Below, piece after piece: positions 27,735-35,720 of a stretch of 64,000 nucleotides of DNA (the first letter of the stretch is position 1; every line of letters begins with the position of its first letter). The stretch covers positions 62,001-126,000 of the forward strand of contig JANYHF010000025.1 in NCBI GenBank assembly GCA_025359185.1, given 5' to 3'. A program made the position numbers and the translations under genes. Source of the DNA: Hyphomicrobiaceae bacterium. Lineage in GTDB: Bacteria; Pseudomonadota; Alphaproteobacteria; Rhizobiales; Hyphomicrobiaceae. The notes beneath the pieces were generated by a model that had not been told where the DNA came from, did no database searches, and saw only the letters and a program-made list of their open reading frames with translations.

Positions 27735-28766
27735 ATGGACCACCCGATGACCCCCCTCCAAACGCCCGAACCGTATGACCCGGTCCTGCATCCGCCCTTG
27801 CAGCCGCTGCCCGGCCACAAATCCGGTTCCATCCTCGAGCGGGCGCTGCGGCGCGGCTGGTTCGCCATCACGGCTGAGCTCAACCCGCCCGACAGCGCCG
27901 ATCCGCGCGACGTGCTGAAGGCCGCCGAGCCGCTGAAGGCCGTCGCCGACGCCATCAATGCAACCGATGCCTCGGGCGCCAACTGCCATATGTCGTCAAT
28001 GGGCATCTGCTCCATCCTGTCGCGCGCCGGTATGGGCATTGTGTTGCAGATTTCCTGCCGCGACCGCAACCGCATCGCCATCCAGGGCGACGTGCTGGGC
28101 GCGGCGGCCATGGGCGTCGGCAACATCCTGTGCCTGACCGGCGATGGCGTCGGCGTGGGCGATCAGCCGGGTGCCAAGCCTGTGTTCGATTTCGATTGCA
28201 TGAGTTTGCTGCGTACCCTGAAGACCATGCGCGACGAGGGCCAGTTCCTGTCCGGCCGCAAACTCTCGACGCCGCCGGACATCTTCCTGGGTGCAGCCGA
28301 GAACCCATGCATTCCTCCGTATGAGTATCGTGCCGCCCGCCTGGAGAAGAAAGTGCGCGCGGGCGCCGATTTCATCCAGACCAATTACATTTTTGACGTC
28401 GAGCGCTTCCGCACGTTTATGAATCAGGTACGGGACATGGGCCTCGACAAAAAGGTGTTCATTCTGGCGGGTGTCGGCCCGCTGGCATCTGCGAAAACCG
28501 CCCGCTGGATGCGAGCCAACGTGCCGGGCATCCATATCCCCGACACTATCATCGACCGGCTGGAGCGCGCCGCCAAACCTGCCGAGGAAGGCAAGAAGCT
28601 CTGCATCGATATCATCGGCCAGGTGCGCGAGATCGAAGGCGTGGCGGGCGTGCACATCATGGCCTACCGCCGCGAGCATTTGGTGGGCGAAATCATCGAA
28701 GAGAGCGGCATCCTGAAGGAACGGCTGGCGGCCAAGGGAGCCCCTAACCCAACGCCGTCAGCCTGA
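27735..28766 (+). CDS. Methylenetetrahydrofolate reductase-like protein (MetF family, partner of MetV-like protein)
   Basis: This 343-aa TIM-barrel protein belongs to the MetF flavoprotein family but is distant from the classical enzyme at 31.3 kb. Visible family elements are WFAITAELNPPDSADP near residue 40, LQISCRDRNRIAIQGD, the NILCLTGDG strand, and ADFIQTNYIFDVERF. The C-terminal half is longer than in E. coli MetF. Its place after the MetV-like gene suggests the two act together on methyl-THF, possibly in the oxidative direction. The start could also be ATG 27747; the ribosome binding site is weak. Confidence 0.85.
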   Translation: MDHPMTPLQTPEPYDPVLHPPLQPLPGHKSGSILERALRRGWFAITAELNPPDSADPRDVLKAAEPLKAVADAINATDASGANCHMSSMGICSILSRAGMGIVLQISCRDRNRIAIQGDVLGAAAMGVGNILCLTGDGVGVGDQPGAKPVFDFDCMSLLRTLKTMRDEGQFLSGRKLSTPPDIFLGAAENPCIPPYEYRAARLEKKVRAGADFIQTNYIFDVERFRTFMNQVRDMGLDKKVFILAGVGPLASAKTARWMRANVPGIHIPDTIIDRLERAAKPAEEGKKLCIDIIGQVREIEGVAGVHIMAYRREHLVGEIIEESGILKERLAAKGAPNPTPSA

Positions 28767-28887
28767 GGAGCGAGCTTTGGCAAGCGTCTCGGATGAAGGC
28801 GCCGCCGCGGCGAGATACGTCGAAGATCTCGGCATGGGCTGATCAAGCGCTCGCGGTCGCGGTGCGAAGACAAGCACTAGATCGATC

Positions 28888-29587
28888 TCAGTCGATCACT
28901 GCCCAGCCGAACGCGAGCAGCGGCGCGGCCTTGTTGGCGAACTTGGCCAGCGTCTCAATCAGCGCCGCGCTTTTGATTTCGGCAGCGGAAAGGTCCTGTT
29001 TCACGTACCAGGATTTCAGCTTCAGCGTTCCGGCCAGTCCCGGCGGGGCGGTCTCGAACCCCTTTGGCAGCCGCGTGATCGCATCCGTGGTCTCAAGCAG
29101 CCAACCCCGCGCGCCTCAATGCCGCCTCGACCTTGGCCCAGGCATTGGGGTCCTCGACCACCGCGCGGCGCAGCTTCGCGAGCACGGGCGGTTCGGGCAT
29201 GTAGAAGCCTGCCACCACCATCGATCCCGCGGGGTCGATATGGACGTAGAGCGAGCCGGGCGCCATCTTCTCGCCATTGCGGCTGAGCACCGCCCCGGCA
29301 TGAGTCTTGTACGGAGATTTGTCCTTCGAAAACCGCACATCGCGATGAATGCGGAACATCGACTTCTTCGGATCGGCGCCCAGCGGCAGCTTGGCCTTGG
29401 CCAGGCGCGGAGCCAGCGTGGCCGCCAGCGAGATCAGCGGATCGCGGACGGCGGTTTCGTAGCGGGCCTTGTTGGCGTTGAACCACGCGCGCTCGTTGTT
29501 GGCTGAGAGCTCGCGCAAGAAGGCGAGCGCGTCCGGCGGGAAACCGATGAATGGCGGGGGCGGGAAGGGTTCGGCGAGGCTGGGCAT
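28888..29587 (-). pseudogene. DUF2461 family protein, frameshifted
   Basis: The first 164 codons (29587 to 29093) form a good DUF2461 N-terminal and central part (FPPDALAFLRELSANNERAW, SMFRIHRDVRFSKDKSPYKT, GSLYVHIDPAGSMVVAGFY) and then hit a stop. The missing C-terminus continues in a neighbouring frame down to the stop at 28888, reading LETTDAITRLPKGF, LKLKSWYVKQDLSAAEI, KAAPLLAFGWAVID. Removing one base from the run of four C at 29105-29108 restores one 232-codon frame. This is either a recent frameshift or a homopolymer sequencing error. The biochemical role of DUF2461 is unknown. Confidence 0.82.
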
Positions 29588-29655
29588 GGGGGCTCGCAGG
29601 GGAGTGCAATTTCAGAACGCGTCTGTTCTTGCCAGAAGCGCATGGGCGACGCCAG

Positions 29656-29726
29656 CCAATGGGGTCAGACCCCTTTTTTGGTAGCGGCGCGAACGGTGCT
29701 TGCATCATGGGGTCTGACCCCATTGG
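29656..29726. repeat. GGGGTCAGACCCC inverted repeat pair (family B)
   Basis: The 18-mer CCAATGGGGTCAGACCCC (29656-29673) has its exact reverse complement at 29709-29726, 35 bp apart. A single copy of the same 18-mer is at 31148-31165, and shorter copies flank the hslO start. The left copy is followed by T6, so it could act as a terminator-like hairpin between the DUF2461 remnant and the Rid gene. Confidence 0.8.
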
Positions 29727-29753
29727 TCTTGCTCCAGCGGTGCGCAATACCCG

Positions 29754-30242
29754 CTACTTCAGGAAGACGACCGCTTCCACCTCGAAGAGCATGGGGTCAA
29801 TTGCAAGCTCGGGAACGGGAACTAGAGTCTGCGCCGGCAGCGCCTTGCCGAACATGTCCGTGACGGCCTTGGTCAGCACTTCGAGCTTGGTCATATCGTG
29901 GTCGACCACGAAGACCGTGAGCTTGGCGACTTGATCGGGCCGGGCGCCGAGCGCATCGAGAGCCTTGCGCAAATTTGCGTAGGCCTGCTTCACTTGGACG
30001 GCGAAGTCGGGCGACAAGGCCCCGGCGCCATCTTGGCCGCCCTGCCCCGAGACATAGGCCACGCGCGCGTCGCGCGGCGCGATCACCGCTGTGCTGTAGC
30101 CATTTGTCGATGGGTCAAAGAGGCTTTGCGGATTGACGATGGTTAGCTTGTCCGCATTTTCGCCAGCTGCGGCTGCGGTCGGGAACGCGATGGACATGAC
30201 GATTAATCCTCCAATAACGACCAAAGTCTTCAAGTTTGGCAA
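29754..30242 (-). CDS. Exported Rid-family (YjgF-like) protein
   Basis: This 162-aa protein has a signal peptide (hydrophobic stretch VVIGGLIVMSIAFPTAAAAG, cleavage near residue 26) and then a Rid domain (VAYVSGQGGQDGAG, QAYANLRKALDALGA, FVVDHDMTKL). The catalytic Arg that RidA uses to bind carboxylates, found in the xVxxARLP strand, is replaced: VPVPELAIDP has Glu there. It should not act as a classical enamine/imine deaminase. A periplasmic Rid protein is unusual. It is divergent from the WYL regulator. Confidence 0.85.
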   Translation of the reverse strand: MPNLKTLVVIGGLIVMSIAFPTAAAAGENADKLTIVNPQSLFDPSTNGYSTAVIAPRDARVAYVSGQGGQDGAGALSPDFAVQVKQAYANLRKALDALGARPDQVAKLTVFVVDHDMTKLEVLTKAVTDMFGKALPAQTLVPVPELAIDPMLFEVEAVVFLK

Positions 30243-30380
30243 GCCAGTCTCCTTGCAGTGTCCGGCTACCGGCGAACCGCGACGGGTGCGACTTGTTCAC
30301 CGGTGTCGCGGTCAGTGCGAATTGAATACGGTGACCCTGCTGCCAGCATGCTGTCAGCAGTGATCGTATAGGGGGAGGGC

Positions 30381-31067
30381 ATGCGCCGCGCGGACCGCCT
30401 ATTTCAGATCATCCAGGTGCTGCGGCGCACGTCCAAGCCATTGACGGCCGACGCCATCGCCGCCGAGCTGGAGACCTCGAAGCGCACCGTCTACCGCGAC
30501 ATCGCCACGCTTATTGGGCAGCGCGTGCCCATTCGGGGTGAGGCCGGCATCGGCTATGTGCTGGACGGCGGCTTCGACATGCCGCCGCTGATGCTCACCG
30601 CCGACGAGGTCGAGGCGGCCGTGCTTGGCGCGCAGTGGGTCGCCAGCGCGGGCGATCCGGCGCTGGCTCGCGCCGCCCAGGATCTCATCGCCAAGATTGC
30701 CGCGACAGTTCCGGCGCGACTGCGCATCTTCGTCGCCGAATCCGCGGTCACCACGCCCCAGGCCTGCGGTCCTAAGGTGGACACCATCGACGTCGCGCGT
30801 CTTAGGGCCTGGTGCAAGGCCGGGCGCAAGCTCGTCCTTGGCTATCGCGACGAAAACGACCGGGTGACGGAGCGCACGGTCTGGCCGTTCCTGGTCGGCT
30901 ACCGCGAGGCCAGCCGGGTCTTCGTTGCCTGGTGCGAACTGCGCGAAGACTTCCGCACCTTCCGGGCCGATCGCGTGGTCACGGCGCAGTTTCTCGACGA
31001 GCGATATGCGGTCAGACCCAGCGCGCTGCGGGCCAATTGGCATGCGGCTAGCGAAGGCCGCGTATGA
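30381..31067 (+). CDS. YafY-type HTH/WYL-domain transcriptional regulator
   Basis: This 228-aa regulator has an N-terminal DeoR-like HTH (RRADRLFQIIQVLRR, then LETSKRTVYRDIATL) and a C-terminal WYL ligand-binding domain (about 140-215; KLVLGYRDENDRVTERTVWP and FVAWCELREDFRTFRADRV). It is divergent from the exported Rid gene with 138 bp between starts, so that gene is its likely target. WYL domains often sense nucleotides or small metabolites; the ligand here is unknown. Confidence 0.92.
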   Translation: MRRADRLFQIIQVLRRTSKPLTADAIAAELETSKRTVYRDIATLIGQRVPIRGEAGIGYVLDGGFDMPPLMLTADEVEAAVLGAQWVASAGDPALARAAQDLIAKIAATVPARLRIFVAESAVTTPQACGPKVDTIDVARLRAWCKAGRKLVLGYRDENDRVTERTVWPFLVGYREASRVFVAWCELREDFRTFRADRVVTAQFLDERYAVRPSALRANWHAASEGRV

Positions 31068-31147
31068 CCGGCGGCAGGGGCAGCACACCGTGGCTGCGGC
31101 GGCCGCCGTCACCGACCCCGCTCTCTCGGCAGCGGCAGGCGCGAGGG

Positions 31148-31165
31148 CCAATGGGGTCAGACCCC
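31148..31165 (+). repeat. Family B repeat, single copy (CCAATGGGGTCAGACCCC)
   Basis: This is identical over 18 bp to the repeat at 29656-29673 and is followed by a related TTTGG...AGCGGC sequence. It sits in the 251-bp gap between the convergent yafY-like and metF genes, where I see no gene. Confidence 0.8.
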
Positions 31166-31318
31166 TTTGGCGCAGCGGCACCACCATCGAGCGCGATACG
31201 ACAGCGACCATCGCCGATGGCACCGGCGTCCGTATTCCCGTCCCCGAAACTGTCGACGATCTGCACGGGATTGTCGACGATGTGGAGGGGAGGGGCATGC
31301 CAAGGCATATGTGCCGTG

Positions 31319-32194
31319 TCAGGCCGCGCTCGCCCCCCTTGCCGCTCTGCCTAGCCCCAGCGCCTGGCAGGCCGCTTCCGGCATCTCGGCGTCGTTCAGC
31401 GTGAACAGGTGGATATGCGGCGCCCCACCGGCGATCAGGCCTTCGATCTGGCGGTTGAACACGTCCTGGCCAATCTTGCGGTTTTCCTCCTGGCTGGTTA
31501 CGCCCGCGAACCGCTCATGCAGCCATTGCGGCACGTTTGCGCCACAGCGGGCCGCAAAGCCCTTCATCTTCTCGAAGTCCATCACTGGCAGCACGCCGGG
31601 CACGACCGGGATCACAACGCCTTCGGCTGCCGCCTCGTCCAAAAACCGGAAATACACGTCGTTATCGAAGAAAAACTGCGTGATGGCGCGTTTTGCCCCC
31701 GCGTCCTCCTTGCGGGCCAGCATTTCGATGCCGCCTTCGGCTGATGGCGTATCGGGATGCGGCTCCGGGTAGGCCGACACCGAAATGTCAAAGCCCCAGA
31801 CCCGGTTGAGGCTGGCGACGAACGCGGGTGTCGAATGGTAAAACCCCGCGCCGCCATGCCGGTCGCCGGGTTTTCCCGGTGGCGGATCGCCGCGCAGCGC
31901 CACCACATGGGTGATGCCATTGGACCGGAGTTGCCCGGCGTAGGTCGCGACCTGGAAAATCGGCGTTGAGACATAAGTCAAATGCGACGCCGTTGGCACG
32001 CCGGTCGCGCCCTGGATGGCGAGGACCGCATTCAGAGTCGGATCTGACGTGGTCCCGCCAGCCCCATAGGTCACGGTCATGAAGGCTGGGCCGAGCTTGG
32101 CCAGCCGCGCCGCCGTGCGATCCAGCGCCTCGCGGGCCTTGTCCGACCGGGGCGGGAAAAATTCAAAACTGACAGAAATGTCGCGTCTGGACAT
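31319..32194 (-). CDS. metF: 5,10-methylenetetrahydrofolate reductase
   Basis: This 291-aa classical MetF reduces methylene-THF to methyl-THF with NADH via FAD. Motifs are VSFEFFPPRSDKA with the catalytic Glu, FMTVTYGAGGTTSD, THVVALRGDPP and the GVLPVMDF strand. ATG 32194 has GAGG upstream; an in-frame extension of 12 codons was rejected. It is a second, clearly different MetF paralogue in this cluster and is likely the biosynthetic enzyme feeding methionine synthesis. It is divergent from the methyltransferase gene. Confidence 0.94.
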   Translation of the reverse strand: MSRRDISVSFEFFPPRSDKAREALDRTAARLAKLGPAFMTVTYGAGGTTSDPTLNAVLAIQGATGVPTASHLTYVSTPIFQVATYAGQLRSNGITHVVALRGDPPPGKPGDRHGGAGFYHSTPAFVASLNRVWGFDISVSAYPEPHPDTPSAEGGIEMLARKEDAGAKRAITQFFFDNDVYFRFLDEAAAEGVVIPVVPGVLPVMDFEKMKGFAARCGANVPQWLHERFAGVTSQEENRKIGQDVFNRQIEGLIAGGAPHIHLFTLNDAEMPEAACQALGLGRAARGASAA

Positions 32195-32309
32195 GTCGCC
32201 TCGCTGCGGGATGACCAAAAGACAATACATTCACTTCGCCTGATTTCTCGTTATACATCCGCACGCACACCGGCAACACATTAGGCAATGCCAGCCACAG
32301 GACACGCTC

Positions 32310-33281
32310 ATGACCAGAACCATTCTGCAATCTGCCACCAGGACCGTGATCATGGGCTTCGACCAGCCCTTCTGCGTCATCGGCGAGCGCATCAACCCGA
32401 CCGGCCGCAAGAAACTGGCCGCCGAGATGGTGGCCGGCAACTTCGATACGGTGCGCAAGGACGCGCTGGAGCAGGTGGCGGCGGGCGCACTGGTGCTCGA
32501 CGTCAATGCGGGCGTCACCACCGTCAACCCGAACGAGACCGAGCCCGCTTTGCTAGCCGCTACCATCCAACTTGTGCAGTCGATCGTGGATTGCCCGATC
32601 TGCATCGATTCATCGGTCCCCGATGCGCTAAAAGCTGGCCTCGCGGTTGTCAAAGGCCGGCCGATGGTCAACTCCATCACCGGCGAGGAGGACCGGCTCG
32701 AGATCATCATGCCGCTGCTGAAGAAGTACAACGTGCCGGTAATCGCTATCTCCAACGATGAGAACGGCATCTCCGAGAACCCGGACGTGCGCTTCGAGGT
32801 GGCCAAGAAGATCGTGCATCGCGCCTTGGATTTTGGCCTGAAGGCCGAGGACATCGTCGTCGATCCGCTGGTAATGCCGATCGGCGCCATGGGTACGGCC
32901 GGCTTGCAGGTCTGGCACCTCGTCCGCCGCCTGCGCGAGGAACTGAAGGTCAACACCTGCTGCGGCGCGTCCAACATCAGCTTCGGCCTGCCGCACCGGC
33001 ACGGCATCAACGCTGCCTTCCTGCCCATGGCCATCGCCAGCGGCATGACCAGCGCCATCATGAACCCCTGCCGCCCGCAAGAGATGGACGCCATCCGCGC
33101 CGCCAACGTTCTCATGGGTACGGACGCCCACTGCACCACATGGATCATGCACAACCGCGACCGGCCAGAGCCAGTGGCGGGCGCCGTATCGGCACCGGTA
33201 GGCGAGGCGGGCGCCGGGCCAGACGCGGGTGGCAGTGGCGGCAAGCGGCGCGGGGGGAGAGAGGCGAGACGAGGGGGGTGA
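32310..33281 (+). CDS. Methyltetrahydrofolate:corrinoid methyltransferase-like protein (AcsE/pterin-binding family)
   Basis: This 323-aa pterin-binding TIM barrel resembles AcsE, CmuB and the methyl-THF domain of MetH. Features are VIGERINPTGRKKLA near residue 24, LVLDVNAGVTTVN, the CIDSSVPDAL strand, NSITGEEDR, and NTCCGASNISFGLPHR, a phosphate/pterin-loop-like block. It moves methyl groups between a corrinoid protein and THF. The last 35 residues are a Gly/Arg-rich tail. No corrinoid protein or reactivase lies beside it; with the MetV/MetF pair it completes a methyl branch. Confidence 0.85.
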   Translation: MTRTILQSATRTVIMGFDQPFCVIGERINPTGRKKLAAEMVAGNFDTVRKDALEQVAAGALVLDVNAGVTTVNPNETEPALLAATIQLVQSIVDCPICIDSSVPDALKAGLAVVKGRPMVNSITGEEDRLEIIMPLLKKYNVPVIAISNDENGISENPDVRFEVAKKIVHRALDFGLKAEDIVVDPLVMPIGAMGTAGLQVWHLVRRLREELKVNTCCGASNISFGLPHRHGINAAFLPMAIASGMTSAIMNPCRPQEMDAIRAANVLMGTDAHCTTWIMHNRDRPEPVAGAVSAPVGEAGAGPDAGGSGGKRRGGREARRGG

Positions 33282-33543
33282 GGTTGTCGTCAAAAGCCCG
33301 GCAAGACAGGCGATGGGCGCGCTGTTGTTCAACGGCCCGCACCCGCGTGGCGCAGCCGTGGTGTTTCTTGAACGTCTGCTGCTCAGGGCAGACCGTGCAA
33401 GCCCAACAAGCCAGTATGTTTACGGGTCACCCCAAGCGGTCCGGTTCTCGACCCGTTCTTCCAACGGACGGTGTAGGGGGAGCTTCGGACACCGGTCGAC
33501 GGCCGATGGCAATCGTCTGCCCGGCCAAAATTCAGCCCACCCC

Positions 33544-34050
33544 CTACTCCGCCCCCTTGGCAATCGGTTCTTGATAACTCAGCCCCATATCCCACGGAAA
33601 ATAGATCCACGTGTCTTGCGACACTTCCGTGATGAAGGTGTCGATCGTCGGCACGCCGGCGGGTTTCGCGTACACCGTCGCAAAATGCGCCTCTGGCAGC
33701 ATCTCGCGGATAACCTTGGCGGTTTTGCCCGTATCGGTCAGGTCATCCACAACCAGGATGCCCTTGCCTTTGCCATTGCCATGGGCGCGGATATGGGCAC
33801 CGATTTCCTTAATGACGGTCAGCGCGCCCTGCTTGTCGTCGTGGTCGTAGCTGGCCACACACACGGTCTCGATCAGCCGCACATTCAGCTCGCGGGCAAC
33901 GATGGCGGCTGGCACCAGGCCGCCGCGGGTGATGCAGACGATGGCGTGGAACGGCCCCTTGTCGGCCAGCCGCCAAGCCAGCGCCCGGGCGTCCCGGTGA
34001 AACTGATCCCAGGACACCGGAAAGGCTTTTGGAGGGGCGGATGAGGACAT
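33544..34050 (-). CDS. gpt: Xanthine-guanine phosphoribosyltransferase
   Basis: This 168-aa type I PRTase salvages xanthine and guanine. The PRPP loop is [13 protein letters not shown] near residue 98, and [20 protein letters not shown] near residues 37-56 carries the pyrophosphate-binding RGG. The C-terminal [12 protein letters not shown] matches the XGPRT purine-binding hood. It precedes nothing in operon: zapE lies 24 bp upstream on the same strand and the two may be cotranscribed. The 262 bp between its end and the methyltransferase gene hold no gene that I can support. Confidence 0.93.
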   Translation of the reverse strand: MSSSAPPKAFPVSWDQFHRDARALAWRLADKGPFHAIVCITRGGLVPAAIVARELNVRLIETVCVASYDHDDKQGALTVIKEIGAHIRAHGNGKGKGILVVDDLTDTGKTAKVIREMLPEAHFATVYAKPAGVPTIDTFITEVSQDTWIYFPWDMGLSYQEPIAKGAE

Positions 34051-34074
34051 GCTCAGGTTCCTTGCCTGTGGCCG

Positions 34075-35184
34075 CTACGCGACTGGTACAGCTTGCGGAC
34101 GCGAGGCCTCCAGATAGTCTTGTGAGCGCATTTCCACCAAGCGCGAAGCCGTGCGGCCGAAAGCCTCGGCTCCGTCGCCCTGTGGATAAAGCGCGCCGGG
34201 TTCGGCGGCCGCCGAGGCAATCAGGCGGATGCGCAGGTCGTAGAGCGCGTCGATGAGCAGGATGAACCGGCGCGCCTCGTTGCGCTGCTCGGGGGATAAA
34301 ACGGGGATTGATTCTAAGATCAGAGTATGGAAGTTCGCGGCGAGGGCGCGGTAATCGGCGGCCCCCAGCGGCTGCCCGCAAAGTTCTGCGAACGTCATCC
34401 AGGCGGTTCCTTCGGCGGCGCGGGGAATTCGCAATTTGTGGCCCTGCACGTCCAGGCTGCGTGGGCTGCCGTCTGCACCGCCCGTGAGCAAGCTCCAGGC
34501 CTCGGTGAGGCCGGCCGCCGCCACCGCATCGGCCGGCGTGAAGTACAGCCGCCGTCCCATCAGCTTACGCATCCGGTAGTCTTGCGCCGACAGCAGCTCC
34601 AGTGTGGCGGTGCGCTCCGTCAAGAGCCTCACGAAGGGCAGGAACAATGGGCGGTTCAAACCATCACGATACAGATCGTTTGGCGCCGTATTCGACGTGG
34701 TGATCAGTACCGCGCCTTCCGCGAACAGCGCCTCGAACAGCCGGCTGAGGATCATGGCGTCGGCGATGTCGTTGACCTGGAACTCGTCGAGGCAGATCAG
34801 CAGCCCCTTGCGGGCTATCGCGCGTGCAGCCCCAGGGATCGGATCGCCCGTGCCCGCCTCACGGGCGGTTTCAATAGCCGCGTGCGCCTCGGCCATGAAG
34901 GCATCAAAATGCAGACGCCGCTTGGATTTTATCGCCAAGTTGCGAAAGAACAGGTCCATCAGCATGGTCTTGCCACGCCCGACAGCGCCGTAGATGTAGA
35001 GGCCCGTGGGGGCATCGCGGCGGCCAAAACCCAAAAATGATCCGAATGCGGAGTTCGGCCGGTAGCGCTCCAGCGCGTCCGCGAGACGCTGCAAAGCAGA
35101 CACGGCAGTAACCTGTGCTGCATCCGGTGCAATCGTGCCGCCCGCCAGCAGGGCCTCATATGTCGAAATCAGCCGGTTCTTCAT
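34075..35184 (-). CDS. zapE: Cell division AFG1-like ATPase ZapE
   Basis: This 369-aa P-loop ATPase has Walker A GAVGRGKTM at about 66-74, Walker B LLICLDEFQVNDIADA near 123, and sensor-like TTSNTAPNDLY. It belongs to the AFG1/ZapE family: in E. coli it acts at the FtsZ ring under low oxygen and heat, while mitochondrial relatives help degrade respiratory subunits. ATG 35184 was chosen over an in-frame start 45 bp upstream because the family starts close to this point. Alphaproteobacterial zapE usually precedes mdh; here gpt follows. Confidence 0.93.
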   Translation of the reverse strand: MKNRLISTYEALLAGGTIAPDAAQVTAVSALQRLADALERYRPNSAFGSFLGFGRRDAPTGLYIYGAVGRGKTMLMDLFFRNLAIKSKRRLHFDAFMAEAHAAIETAREAGTGDPIPGAARAIARKGLLICLDEFQVNDIADAMILSRLFEALFAEGAVLITTSNTAPNDLYRDGLNRPLFLPFVRLLTERTATLELLSAQDYRMRKLMGRRLYFTPADAVAAAGLTEAWSLLTGGADGSPRSLDVQGHKLRIPRAAEGTAWMTFAELCGQPLGAADYRALAANFHTLILESIPVLSPEQRNEARRFILLIDALYDLRIRLIASAAAEPGALYPQGDGAEAFGRTASRLVEMRSQDYLEASRPQAVPVA

Positions 35185-35210
35185 GCGGGGTTCCGGCTTG
35201 ACTGCGCTGC

Positions 35211-35260
35211 TTTCCCGCCCCAACCTCATCCCCGGCCAAGGCTGGGGATGGGGCGGGAAA
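35211..35260. repeat. Dispersed C-rich palindrome, copy 2 (family A)
   Basis: TTTCCCGCCC (35211-35220) pairs with GGGCGGGAAA (35251-35260), and CATCCCC pairs with GGGGATG inside. It lies just upstream of zapE and shares the TTCCCGCCCC arm with the copies at 53.6 and 54.3 kb. Confidence 0.7.
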
Positions 35261-35282
35261 TCCTTACATAGTCAACCAAATG

Positions 35283-35627
35283 CTAATTCGCCGGCGCTAT
35301 TTTGCCGAGCCGGACCAGCCGCTCCCGGATACCGTTACTGGTCCGCAGATGCAACGCCGCCAGCGCCTCGACATTGTGCCCGGCCGTGAAGCGTTCACTG
35401 AGACGGGTGTCCTCGTCGGGGTGCCACGGCTTGCCGACGTTTTCAGGCAGCTGCTTGCGGCGGCGTTCGCGCCATTCTTCGCGCTCCAGCGCCCGGGCGG
35501 CCACGAACATGGCGCGGATCACATCGGGCTGCTGATACGGCCCAGCCAGCGGCAGCTCCTCGCCGGTATGCGGATCATGCCCGTCGGCGAGCGCCCGCAC
35601 GATCTTCAAGGCCTGTTCGATGTCCAT
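35283..35627 (-). CDS. Conserved hypothetical protein with C-terminal SANT/HTH-like region
   Basis: This 114-aa protein has two parts. The N-terminal part (DIEQALKIVRALADGHDPHT, then QQPDVIRAMFVAARALE) is typical of a proteobacterial family of unknown function. The C-terminal part, KPWHPDEDTRLSERFTAG followed by RTSNGIRERLVRLGKI, looks like a SANT/Myb-like helix-turn-helix with a basic last helix. DNA binding is possible but unproven. The start is taken at MDIEQ; ATG 35639 is also possible. Confidence 0.7.
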   Translation of the reverse strand: MDIEQALKIVRALADGHDPHTGEELPLAGPYQQPDVIRAMFVAARALEREEWRERRRKQLPENVGKPWHPDEDTRLSERFTAGHNVEALAALHLRTSNGIRERLVRLGKIAPAN

Positions 35628-35720
35628 GCCGCGCACCATATGTCTTTGCCACGCCGAACAAAGAGCATAAGCAGCCCCGGCCGGTTGCGTAAAGCCCATA
35701 TTGGGAGTTTGTGCAGAGCA

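Noticed and set aside
29050-29075. GGGGTTCGAGACC resembling a tRNA T-arm
   Set aside because: It belongs to the DUF2461 coding sequence and no acceptor or anticodon stem surrounds it; no tRNA was found in the window.
29022-29747. Long minus-strand frame across the DUF2461 gene
   Set aside because: Its composition is a shifted reading of DUF2461; the protein motifs lie in the other two frames.
33282-33543. Frames on both strands between the methyltransferase and gpt genes
   Set aside because: None has family features or a plausible start; the plus frame is the continuation of a shadow of gpt.
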